DNA from: Planctomycetota bacterium
Lineage (GTDB): Bacteria > Planctomycetota > Phycisphaerae > Sedimentisphaerales > Anaerobacaceae
DNA length: 5,080 nt
Assembly (NCBI GenBank): GCA_013202635.1
Contig: JABMRO010000333.1
Location: 1 to 5,080 of the forward strand
Direction: 5' to 3'
The notes beneath the pieces were generated by a model. That model had not been told where the DNA came from. It worked only from the letters and a program-made list of their open reading frames with translations, and ran no database searches. The translations under genes and the position numbers were made by a program. Of the stretch, positions 1 through 5,080 are shown piece after piece. Each line of letters begins with the position of its first letter. Within the stretch, counting starts at the first letter, position 1.

Positions 1-723
1 GAAGTGCTCGACGACTCATCGGCGTCAGTCATTCAGTATTTGCTTGAAGGAAAGGTCTCTGAAAACCGCCAAAATGAAAGTTATGCCAACGAAGTGATTT
101 CGATGACACAGGGCTTGGCTGAGACGGCTTCTACGATTAAAGATAAATTTGCGAGGATGAAGGAACTGGCAGAGCAAGCTGCAAGCGGTGAGTATTCGGC
201 TGAGGAAGTCGAGGGTATGCAGACCGAATTCGAGCAGTTGGTTGGGGAAATTAACAATCTTGTCGATAACACGGAGCAGAACAAGAACAAGCTCTTCAGC
301 GGTGAAGGCACAGCTATTTCAATCTCTATAGGCAATAACTCTACTATCAATATTAACGCGATGAACCTCAGCATCAATGGTGAAGGGCTGGATTTGGCAA
401 CCGACCCTGAAGGGGTTGTAACGGCAATACAAAGCCAGGTAAGTCAATCGTCCTGTTACAGCGAATATATTGGGGACCAGCTCGACAATCTTGGTGAAAT
501 GATAAACTATATTGAATTCGAGAAGAACAACGATATGGGAGTTGATGCCGAAGAATTCGATATGGAACTGGCCGAAGAGGTGGCAGGTGTTGCAGCGGCT
601 ACGACTTTGGATGAACTGACTGTTTTATTTGACGCTCAGACAAATATAGAGCCCGAAAAAGCTTTACAACTGCTTAAAGAAGAGATAGAGCAGGCTCAGC
701 AAAGTAATGAGCCGGAAGATTGA
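1..723 (+). CDS. Flagellin-like protein, 5'-truncated by the window edge
   Basis: The frame is open from base 1 and ends with TGA at 721-723. The GTG at 4 is probably internal, because the visible protein begins at a 'DDSSAS' stretch that matches the 'DDAAGLAIS' region about 40 residues into typical flagellins. Numbering from the codon at 4, residues 30-97 follow the flagellin D1 helices: an 'AETASTIKDKFARMKELAEQ' helix, a SGEYS turn, then a second helix ending in NTEQNKNKLFSG, equivalent to the usual NTQFNGxKLL. Residues 104-125 (ISISIGNNSTININ onward) resemble the flagellin 'QIGANxGQTIxI' hairpin. Residues 137-190 could be the returning C-terminal D1 helix. There is almost no variable D2/D3 insert. 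The expected C-terminal end (SRIxDxDFAxE, then a Q/A-rich helix ending QAN) is poorly kept and replaced by an acidic tail ending SNEPED. In known flagellins these ends form the D0 filament core, so this could be a divergent flagellin, an FlgL-like junction protein, or a paralogue that does not polymerise. Family call is fairly secure; exact role is not. Confidence 0.75.
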   Translation, partial: EVLDDSSASVIQYLLEGKVSENRQNESYANEVISMTQGLAETASTIKDKFARMKELAEQAASGEYSAEEVEGMQTEFEQLVGEINNLVDNTEQNKNKLFSGEGTAISISIGNNSTININAMNLSINGEGLDLATDPEGVVTAIQSQVSQSSCYSEYIGDQLDNLGEMINYIEFEKNNDMGVDAEEFDMELAEEVAGVAAATTLDELTVLFDAQTNIEPEKALQLLKEEIEQAQQSNEPED

Positions 724-725
724 AC

Positions 726-749
726 CTCTGCTTATGGCCAGAGATTTTT
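726..749 (+). terminator. Candidate weak intrinsic terminator for the flagellin-like gene
   Basis: CTCTG (726-730) and CAGAG (739-743) form a perfect 5-bp stem around an 8-base loop, followed by A and five T's (745-749). It begins three bases after the flagellin-like stop codon and overlaps the last codons of the convergent minus-strand gene. On the opposite strand the hairpin is not followed by a T-run, so it would act only on plus-strand transcripts. The stem is short, so the call is tentative. Confidence 0.4.
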
Positions 750-2975
750 ATCGAGCCAGTTGTCTGCGAGAATTGCAAAGTCTTTGAAGTCGATTTGGTT
801 ATCACCGTTTAAATCGACGGGGGGGATAAGCGGCAGGTCGAAGATGCCGGTGCCGTTTGTAGCTGCATAGGCAATCTCCGGTTGTGAGAGGGCATAGTCG
901 TAGATTTGGAAGTCGTCGATTAAGCCGTCATAGCCGCCGTACCATCCTGAGCCGATTTCAAATGAGGTAATACCCAGTATGGGTGAGTTTGCGCCTATGC
1001 GGCTGTCGTAGAGGACGCCGTTGAGGAAAATCTGCATTTTTCCGGTTTTGGTTTCTTTGGTAAATGCCCAGTGGTTCCAGCGGTTCGACCATTCGGTTTT
1101 GTATTTGTGTTTTCCGCTCAGACGGCTTTCGAAAGACCATGGCGAGCCGCAGTCCCAGTTGTATTTTCCGGGTGACTTCCAGCAGCCGAGGTTAATGGCT
1201 ATCGTGGGGTCATAAACATTATAATCATAGTCAGAGCAGCAGAGCGTATCGGTGTGATGGATTGAGTCGTTACCATATTGCCAGAAGGTGATTGTTATTG
1301 CTGTTCGAGTTTTTGCAAATAAACTGGCGGCGCCGGTTATTTCCACAGAATCAATGTAGCCTCCGAAGCTTATTGCCTGGTCGTGGACGCCTTCGACATA
1401 AGTAGGGTGGCCGCGTGTCCGGCCGTGGGCGCTGCCGGCGCTGTCGTTGGCATTGCCATCGAACTTGTACCAGGCGAGGGGAGCATCCGGGGCTTCTACC
1501 TGGTAAATATTGTGGCCTTTTTCAAGCCAGTTGTATGCCAATTCCTTAAGGTCACGAAAGTCCACGATACAGTCGCCGTTGAAATCGGCTTCCGGTTTGT
1601 TCTCTTCGAGGCACCTGGAAGGATAAAGCCTTATGTCATCGAAGAATATAGTGCCGGAGCTTGAAAGTTCGGATGAGCTTCTACGAAAACCTATTGAGAT
1701 ATTTTCAATGTTACTAAGGTTCAGGTCGAGATTTTGCAGGTCGATTCTCCATGGCTGCCATTCTTCATTGCTAAGATCGTTCGCATCGCCGTTGTATGGC
1801 ACAACTGCATTGACGTCGCCATCACTCACAGTGATATACATCTGTACCCTGGTTTCATTATCAGCCAGACCATAGAAGAACAGTTCCAGAGCTGTAACGC
1901 CGGCGTGTGTCCAGTCCTGGGCTGGAGTGAATGTTGTTGTTACTCCTGAGTCAAAAACGGTCTCGTAATAGTAGTAGTAGCGAAATGCCATGGCCTGCCG
2001 GGATTTGTTGACGGGTTTAGGTTTCTTTGATAGAGAGATATTCGCCTGATTGATTTGTTTCCATGCATCATTTATCGTGGAATTGTCGTAGGACTCGAAG
2101 TCGTCTATCACAAGATGTTCGGCGGTCGTGAATTTCCAGATGTTGCCTTTCCAGGGGCTGTTAGCGTCGTTATCGTTTATCTGGTCGATACGCCAATAGT
2201 AAGTTTTTCCTAATTCAAGGGCAGGGGGAGTAAAGCTGTTGGCGTTCTGAGGCTGGGTCGGTTTATTTACAGGAGCTGCGTCTTCATCCACGTCGGTAGG
2301 AGCGGTTCCGAAATAGACAATATGTTTTTCTGCTGAACTTCCGGGCGACCATTTCAGGACCGCATCTATTGGGACATTTTTGGCGCCATCAGCAGGATTC
2401 GGATTACAGGCGTTCAAACCGCAGTCGGGATTAACCCGCGCACGAATGTTGGCTAAATCAAAGCCGGGCGAGCCGCCTCTGAAGTCTAATCCAACTATAC
2501 GTATCGTAGATGGTACGAATGGAAATGAAATACCGGCGATGTCGAAACCGAGTTCGCTTTGTTCGTACAAGCCGATATCGGGAACAAAAGCGTAGCCGAG
2601 TAAATACTCCCGGTCGGAACCGTCCGTAATGAAAACGAGGGCTTGTTCATTAACCGCGTCATTTTCAATGAGGAATATATCATCGCCCGGGCCGTCGATA
2701 AGCCGGCCGCGATACTTGAACTCGAGCCAGTGGTCCGAGGGTATTGTGACGCCCGACAGACCTGAAGGAGGAGGGCCGATGAGCAACTGCTCCGGAACTA
2801 CCGGCACGGGCCAGAGTCCGTTAACATCCATGCCTTTCCAGCCATCATCGTCGGGATTATAGACATCGAACAGATAATATGGATATTCGAACGGTGCTTC
2901 CTGAGCTAATGCTCCACCGACAAGTGCCGGAATTAAGCATAAAACAAATGAGTTTGATAAGCAGGCTTTTTTCAT
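732..2975 (-). CDS. Secreted multidomain LamG/Fn3-like protein with two dockerin-like motifs
   Basis: This 747-residue protein starts with a signal peptide (MKKACL, hydrophobic core 9-22, likely cut after GGALA at 24). Residues 82-182 form a beta-rich domain with a DGPGDDIFLIE motif (94-104) and an EQALVFITDGSDREYLLG stretch; I recognise the style from planctomycete surface proteins but cannot name the family. Residues 191-285 are Fn3-like (NPNPADGAKNVP, KTYYWRIDQIN, WKFTTAE). Residues 289-452 look like a carbohydrate-binding-type beta-sandwich, running from VIDDFESYDN to TIFFDDIRLYP. A dockerin-like EF-hand sits at 464-485 (ligands D464, N466, D468, D475). Residues 497-702 are LamG/concanavalin-like (AWYKFDGNANDSAG, WNHWAFTKETKTGKMQIFLN, YDGLIDDFQIYDYAL) with an unusual four-cysteine patch (C579, C580, C598, C609). 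A second dockerin-like motif at 721-742 (D721, N723, D725, D732) ends the protein. No catalytic domain is recognisable, so binding or adhesion at the surface or outside the cell is more likely than enzymatic activity. A GAGGA ribosome site precedes the ATG with good spacing. Structure is clear; function and ligand are unknown. Confidence 0.9.
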   Translation of the reverse strand: MKKACLSNSFVLCLIPALVGGALAQEAPFEYPYYLFDVYNPDDDGWKGMDVNGLWPVPVVPEQLLIGPPPSGLSGVTIPSDHWLEFKYRGRLIDGPGDDIFLIENDAVNEQALVFITDGSDREYLLGYAFVPDIGLYEQSELGFDIAGISFPFVPSTIRIVGLDFRGGSPGFDLANIRARVNPDCGLNACNPNPADGAKNVPIDAVLKWSPGSSAEKHIVYFGTAPTDVDEDAAPVNKPTQPQNANSFTPPALELGKTYYWRIDQINDNDANSPWKGNIWKFTTAEHLVIDDFESYDNSTINDAWKQINQANISLSKKPKPVNKSRQAMAFRYYYYYETVFDSGVTTTFTPAQDWTHAGVTALELFFYGLADNETRVQMYITVSDGDVNAVVPYNGDANDLSNEEWQPWRIDLQNLDLNLSNIENISIGFRRSSSELSSSGTIFFDDIRLYPSRCLEENKPEADFNGDCIVDFRDLKELAYNWLEKGHNIYQVEAPDAPLAWYKFDGNANDSAGSAHGRTRGHPTYVEGVHDQAISFGGYIDSVEITGAASLFAKTRTAITITFWQYGNDSIHHTDTLCCSDYDYNVYDPTIAINLGCWKSPGKYNWDCGSPWSFESRLSGKHKYKTEWSNRWNHWAFTKETKTGKMQIFLNGVLYDSRIGANSPILGITSFEIGSGWYGGYDGLIDDFQIYDYALSQPEIAYAATNGTGIFDLPLIPPVDLNGDNQIDFKDFAILADNWLDKNLWP
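750..815 (-). repeat. C-terminal dockerin-like EF-hand repeat (copy 2)
   Basis: Encodes residues 721-742 of the secreted protein, beginning DLNGDNQIDFKDF and ending in an NWL(D/E) helix. It is the partner of the copy at 1521-1586: both share D-x-NGD, a DF-x-D loop end, an L-A-x-NWL helix and similar length. Each is one EF-hand unit, whereas a classical type I dockerin has two in tandem. It lies six residues from the C-terminus. Confidence 0.8.
819..825 (-). repeat. C7 homopolymer just before the terminal dockerin-like motif
   Basis: Seven G's on the plus strand are seven C's on the coding strand, spanning the last base of Ile717 and the codons of Pro718 and Pro719. Losing one C gives IPPSI then TAA. 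Gaining one C gives IPPRRFKR then TGA. Either change would therefore remove the final motif and leave the rest of the protein intact. Whether it varies is unknown. Confidence 0.75.
1521..1586 (-). repeat. Internal dockerin-like EF-hand repeat (copy 1)
   Basis: Encodes residues 464-485, beginning DFNGDCIVDFRDL and ending in a YNWLE helix. It sits between the carbohydrate-binding-like domain and the LamG-like domain. The calcium-ligand positions D464, N466, D468 and D475 are present. An internal position is unusual for a docking module, so it may serve as a calcium-stabilised linker. Confidence 0.8.
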
Positions 2976-2980
2976 CCTTA

Positions 2981-2985
2981 TCCTC
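2981..2985 (-). promoter_or_regulatory. Ribosome binding site of the secreted protein gene
   Basis: Reads GAGGA on the minus strand, five bases (TAAGG) before the ATG at 2975-2973. This supports the chosen start, which is directly followed by a well-formed signal peptide. Confidence 0.7.
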
Positions 2986-2994
2986 GGAGCCCAA

Positions 2995-3012
2995 CCTCAG
3001 AGCTGGCTGAGG
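2995..3012 (-). promoter_or_regulatory. Leader hairpin upstream of the secreted protein gene
   Basis: CCTCAG (2995-3000) and CTGAGG (3007-3012) form a perfect 6-bp inverted repeat with a 6-base loop. In the minus-strand transcript it lies 9 bases upstream of the GAGGA ribosome site. The CCUC in its 5' arm could also pair with the GAGG of that site, but by only 4 bp, so the hairpin is the more stable option. It could be an mRNA leader element, a protein operator or chance. Confidence 0.4.
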
Positions 3013-3045
3013 AAATATAAAGGCAGATATTAATCGCCTGATAAA

Positions 3046-3074
3046 ATTCTATCATTTAAATGCTCATAATGCAA
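3046..3074 (-). promoter_or_regulatory. Candidate sigma-70-type promoter for the secreted protein gene
   Basis: On the minus strand TTGCAT (3074-3069) is followed after exactly 17 bases by TAGAAT (3051-3046), a five-of-six match to TATAAT. The -35 matches the consensus only in TTG. Transcription would start near 3039, giving a leader of about 65 bases that contains the hairpin at 2995-3012. A perfect palindrome, CATTTAAATG (3053-3062), lies inside the spacer and could be an operator. Confidence 0.45.
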
Positions 3075-3150
3075 GAGGCAAACCCATATCCGGATTACAA
3101 ATAGATGTGCTCTGACAGCAGGGAACGAAAAATACTTGATATATTATAAA

Positions 3151-3179
3151 TTGCTGATAAACTTTCGGCAATTCATAAT
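3151..3179 (+). promoter_or_regulatory. Weak candidate promoter for the dehydrogenase operon, with overlapping inverted repeat
   Basis: TTGCTG (3151-3156), a 17-base spacer and CATAAT (3174-3179) form a possible sigma-70-type site. An imperfect 7-bp inverted repeat, TTGCTGA / TCGGCAA (3151-3157 / 3165-3171, one G-T pair), covers the -35 and most of the spacer and could be an operator. An alternative -10, TATTAT at 3214-3219, follows TTGCTT (3193-3198) by only 15 bases. Neither is strong. Confidence 0.3.
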
Positions 3180-3196
3180 GTATGCTTCCTTTTTGC

Positions 3197-3230
3197 TTTG
3201 CGGCAGGTGAGAATATTATCCTGCAGCGAA
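3197..3230 (+). promoter_or_regulatory. Imperfect leader hairpin upstream of the dehydrogenase gene
   Basis: TTTGCGGCAGG (3197-3207) and CCTGCAGCGAA (3220-3230) pair over 11 positions with one mismatch (G3202/A3225) and one T-G pair, around a 12-base AT-rich loop. It lies about 45 bases upstream of the ribosome site. No T-run follows, so it is not a standard terminator. It may be a leader structure or a binding site. I do not recognise a known riboswitch in it. Confidence 0.4.
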
Positions 3231-3274
3231 ATGGAAATATTCGAGAGATAATTTGAAATATGAGGGCATACTAA

Positions 3275-3283
3275 AAGGAAGGG
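3275..3283 (+). promoter_or_regulatory. Ribosome binding site of the dehydrogenase gene
   Basis: AAGGAAGGG ends ten bases before the ATG at 3294. A second purine patch, GGAG at 3287-3290, is only three bases from the ATG and is probably too close. An in-frame TAA at 3291-3293 directly precedes the ATG, so translation cannot begin further upstream. Confidence 0.6.
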
Positions 3284-3293
3284 ACTGGAGTAA

Positions 3294-4928
3294 ATGGCTG
3301 AATATTCGATAAGTCCTGCAGGTGAACAATTTACTGTTCCCGAAAAGGACCAGTATGATGCCGAGTTCAAACGTATTGAATCTCTGGCAGAAGCGGCTCG
3401 CGAAGAGGGAAAAGAGGTGGTTGTGGTAATGGGCGTCGGTTTTGTGGGGGCGGTTATGGCGGCCATTATTGCTGACTGCGTAGATAAGGACAGCGGCGAG
3501 CCGAGCAAGTTCGTCATTGGCTGTCAACGTCCGAGCATCCGCAGCTACTGGAAGATTCCACTGCTTAATCAAGGCATATCACCGGTCAAGGCCGAAGACC
3601 CCGAGGTCGAACCTATGATCGCCCGCTGCGTGCTCGAGAAGAAAACACTCGTTGCCACATACAACAGTGATTGTCTGAAATTGGCCGACTGTGTGGTTGT
3701 GGACGTTCAGTGTGATTATACAAAAAACGACCTTGGCAATATGCGAACCGGCAAGGTGGAAATGGGCGCACTGGAGGCGACAATAAAAACTATCGGCGAG
3801 AAAGTGCCGCCGAATTGCCTTACTTTAATTGAAACGACTGTGGCACCGGGGACAACGGAGTTCGTTGCCTGGCCTATTATGAAAAAAACCTTTTCCGACC
3901 GTGGTATCGATACAGAACCGCTGCTGGCCCACAGTTTCGAGCGGGTTATGCCCGGCAGGGAATATATTTCGTCGATACGGGATTTCTGGCGGGTGTGCTC
4001 GGGTTGTAATGAGAAGGCGCGGCAGCGAGTCGAGAAATTCCTCACAGAAGTGCTGAACACAGAGGAATTTCCTCTGACTGTTATGGACCGTCCTATTGAG
4101 TCGGAGACCACCAAAATCGTCGAAAATTCTTTCCGTGCCACTTTACTGGCGTTTCTTGACGAGTGGAGTTTGTTCGCGGAGCGCAACGGTGTGGATTTGA
4201 TTAAGGTCGTCAAGGCTATCAAGGTCCGGCCTACACACAGCAATATCATATTTCCGGGCCCTGGTATCGGCGGATACTGTTTGCCAAAGGACGGCGGTCT
4301 CGGGTACTGGGCGTATAAGCATATCCTCGGATTCGATGACGATATATTCAAGATAACAACCGCGGCAATTGACATTAACGATACGCGCAGCCTGCACGTG
4401 GCGACATTGACGAGAGATGCTCTTCGAAATATGGGTCGTCAGGTAGCAGGTACGTCCGTACTTCTGTGCGGAGCGAGTTATCGGCAGGATGTCGGTGACA
4501 CCCGTTACAGCGGTTCAGAGATAGTCGTTCGGAAACTGACTGAGATGGGTGCTGAAATGCGAGTGCACGATCCTTATCTCGAACACTGGTACGAGGTGGA
4601 AAAGCAGGATACTTATCCGTCACCCGGGCACTCCCTGGCGAGGTTCTTCCGCAATCAGGACGATATGGACAATATCCGGGTTCAGAACGATCTTGCCGCG
4701 TCACTTGCCGGTGTTCAGGCGGTCATATTAGCGGTACCGCACTCGCCTTATAAGGAACTTGATCCTGACAAAATTGTAGAGTGGACTGGTGGGCCGCTGG
4801 CGGTGATTGATTGCTTCGGCATATTAGACGATGGGAGAATCCGTCGGTATTTCGAACTTGGTTGCGAAGTGAAAGGTCTGGGTAGGGGGCATATCCAGCG
4901 AATAAAGGAAGAAGTGAGAAAGGCGTAA
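3294..4928 (+). CDS. Nucleotide-sugar 6-dehydrogenase (UDP-glucose/GDP-mannose dehydrogenase family, WecC-like)
   Basis: This family oxidises C6 of a nucleotide sugar (such as UDP-glucose or UDP-N-acetylmannosamine) twice with NAD+ to the uronic acid, in the cytoplasm, for surface polysaccharides. The NAD-binding Rossmann motif is at 43-52 (G47, G49, G52) and the ETTVAPGTT segment at 180-188. HSFERVMPGR (213-222) resembles the ERVLPG motif of WecC-type enzymes more than the PEFLREG motif of UDP-glucose dehydrogenases. The central-domain ETTKIVENSFRA gives K274 and N278, and PGPGIGGYCLPKD (321-333) holds the catalytic C329 and D333. The C-terminal substrate domain starts near GASYRQDVGDTRYS (393-406), where Arg396 replaces the usual Lys, followed by VHDPYL. 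At 544 residues it is about 100 longer than usual (roughly 420-450). The extra length includes about 40 residues before the Rossmann fold and an aromatic-rich insertion near 430-465. Family is certain, substrate is not. It is followed after 69 bases by a glycosyltransferase start, consistent with a polysaccharide operon. Confidence 0.93.
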   Translation: MAEYSISPAGEQFTVPEKDQYDAEFKRIESLAEAAREEGKEVVVVMGVGFVGAVMAAIIADCVDKDSGEPSKFVIGCQRPSIRSYWKIPLLNQGISPVKAEDPEVEPMIARCVLEKKTLVATYNSDCLKLADCVVVDVQCDYTKNDLGNMRTGKVEMGALEATIKTIGEKVPPNCLTLIETTVAPGTTEFVAWPIMKKTFSDRGIDTEPLLAHSFERVMPGREYISSIRDFWRVCSGCNEKARQRVEKFLTEVLNTEEFPLTVMDRPIESETTKIVENSFRATLLAFLDEWSLFAERNGVDLIKVVKAIKVRPTHSNIIFPGPGIGGYCLPKDGGLGYWAYKHILGFDDDIFKITTAAIDINDTRSLHVATLTRDALRNMGRQVAGTSVLLCGASYRQDVGDTRYSGSEIVVRKLTEMGAEMRVHDPYLEHWYEVEKQDTYPSPGHSLARFFRNQDDMDNIRVQNDLAASLAGVQAVILAVPHSPYKELDPDKIVEWTGGPLAVIDCFGILDDGRIRRYFELGCEVKGLGRGHIQRIKEEVRKA

Positions 4929-4997
4929 ATGAGTAGATGGGTGAATGAGTTACGTGAATTGACATTAACATTGACGAATTAGCGAGATACGAGCCAT
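4929..4997 (+). other. Short operon spacer with small repeats and a 17-codon frame
   Basis: The 69 bases between the dehydrogenase and the glycosyltransferase hold AATGAGT twice (4928-4934, 4944-4950) and three hexamer near-copies, ATTGAC, ATTAAC, ATTGAC (4958-4975). An ATG directly after the dehydrogenase stop (4929) opens a 17-codon frame, MSRWVNELRELTLTLTN, ending in TAG at 4980-4982. It has no ribosome site of its own and no recognisable product. It might couple translation or be chance. I see no terminator here, so read-through into the next gene is likely. Confidence 0.4.
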
Positions 4998-5080
4998 ATG
5001 GATATTAAAAACAAACGAATAGCGGTTTTGGCGCCGGTGGCCTGGCGGACGCCTCCCCGTGCTTATGGTGCGTGGGAGAC
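4998..5080 (+). CDS. Glycosyltransferase (probable GT4, GT-B fold), 3'-truncated
   Basis: The visible 27 codons begin MDIKNKRIAVLAPVAWRTPP and continue RAYGAWE. They match the typical start of GT4-type glycosyltransferases: a first beta strand (RIAVLAP), then a PPxxYGxxE loop, which in the family usually reads PPxxYGGxE. Such enzymes transfer a sugar from a nucleotide donor during polysaccharide or glycolipid assembly on the cytoplasmic face. ATG 4998 is the only possible start after the in-frame TAG at 4980-4982. The ribosome site is weak (a GAG-containing stretch at 4984-4993), which suggests translation may depend on the upstream gene. Position after the dehydrogenase, same strand, supports a shared operon. 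The donor-binding C-terminal domain lies outside the window, so specificity cannot be judged. Confidence 0.72.
   Translation, partial: MDIKNKRIAVLAPVAWRTPPRAYGAWE

Larger units (their letters stand above)
2976..3293. other. Divergent intergenic region, no gene seen
   Basis: These 318 bases separate the divergent start codons of the secreted protein and the nucleotide-sugar dehydrogenase. I see no convincing protein or tRNA gene. The middle part, about 3013-3180, is AT-rich and holds the promoter candidates. Three inverted repeats (2995-3012, 3151-3171, 3197-3230) and one 10-bp palindrome (3053-3062) are present. It probably carries two back-to-back promoters with structured 5' leaders. Confidence 0.7.

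Noticed and set aside
4..6. GTG at 4 as the true start of the flagellin-like gene
   Set aside because: There is no upstream sequence to show a ribosome site, and the protein aligns from about residue 40 of flagellins, so the real start is most likely outside the window.
81..377. 98-codon minus-strand hydrophobic open frame antisense to the flagellin-like gene
   Set aside because: The hydrophobic look comes from the reverse complement of polar helix codons; the flagellin match on the plus strand is convincing.
1383..1664. 93-codon plus-strand open frame inside the secreted protein gene
   Set aside because: Antisense to a well-supported domain structure, with no ribosome site or recognisable motif.
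3173..3572. Two overlapping minus-strand open frames (114 and 118 codons) across the dehydrogenase start
   Set aside because: They run antisense to the start of a certain gene, lack a convincing ribosome site, and read as low-complexity Ser/Thr/Pro or patternless sequence.
3882..3888. Run of seven A's in the dehydrogenase gene
   Set aside because: It encodes part of a Lys-Lys pair; such runs are common and nothing suggests programmed frameshifting here.
3716..4375. 219-codon minus-strand open frame
   Set aside because: It lies fully inside the dehydrogenase on the opposite strand, is Ser/Arg-rich, and matches no family I recognise; it is a shadow of the real gene.
4367..4379. 13-base AATTGACATTAAC shared with 4957-4969
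   Set aside because: One copy is coding within the dehydrogenase (spanning A358-N362) and the other is in the spacer; a single short AT-rich match is compatible with chance.

Overview
The window looks like a piece of a bacterial chromosome from the Planctomycetota, most likely a Phycisphaerae/Sedimentisphaerales-type lineage. This is an inference. It rests on the large secreted gene, which combines a signal peptide, Fn3-like and LamG-like beta-sandwich domains and single EF-hand 'dockerin-like' motifs of the form D-x-N-G-D-x-x-(I/V)-D-F-x-D. From general knowledge, that architecture is abundant in those genomes. No RNA gene, CRISPR array, insertion sequence, integrase or phage gene is visible.

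Layout. (1) Positions 1-723, plus strand: the 3' part of a flagellin-like protein whose start lies outside the window. (2) Positions 732-2975, minus strand: a 747-residue secreted multidomain protein. It converges on the flagellin-like gene with only 8 bases between the stop codons, and a small hairpin followed by five T's lies over the junction. (3) Positions 2976-3293: a 318-base divergent intergenic region with a reasonable promoter and leader hairpin for the minus-strand gene, and a weaker promoter plus a strong imperfect leader hairpin for the plus-strand gene. (4) Positions 3294-4928, plus strand: a nucleotide-sugar 6-dehydrogenase with all main catalytic motifs. (5) Positions 4929-4997: a short spacer with small repeats. 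(6) Positions 4998-5080, plus strand: the first 27 codons of a probable GT4-type glycosyltransferase, cut by the window end.

The dehydrogenase and glycosyltransferase look like the start of a polysaccharide or glycoconjugate operon: the first would make a nucleotide-activated uronic acid and the second would use a sugar donor. The flagellin-like and LamG/dockerin-like proteins are both surface or extracellular candidates, but convergent transcription gives no direct evidence that they work together.

I did not find a clearly new multi-gene system. The points most worth a second look are: the flagellin-like protein with an intact D1-like core but a non-canonical acidic C-terminus; a run of seven C's in the secreted gene placed so that slippage in either direction removes the terminal dockerin-like motif; the two separated single dockerin-like motifs; and the hairpins in the divergent intergenic region.
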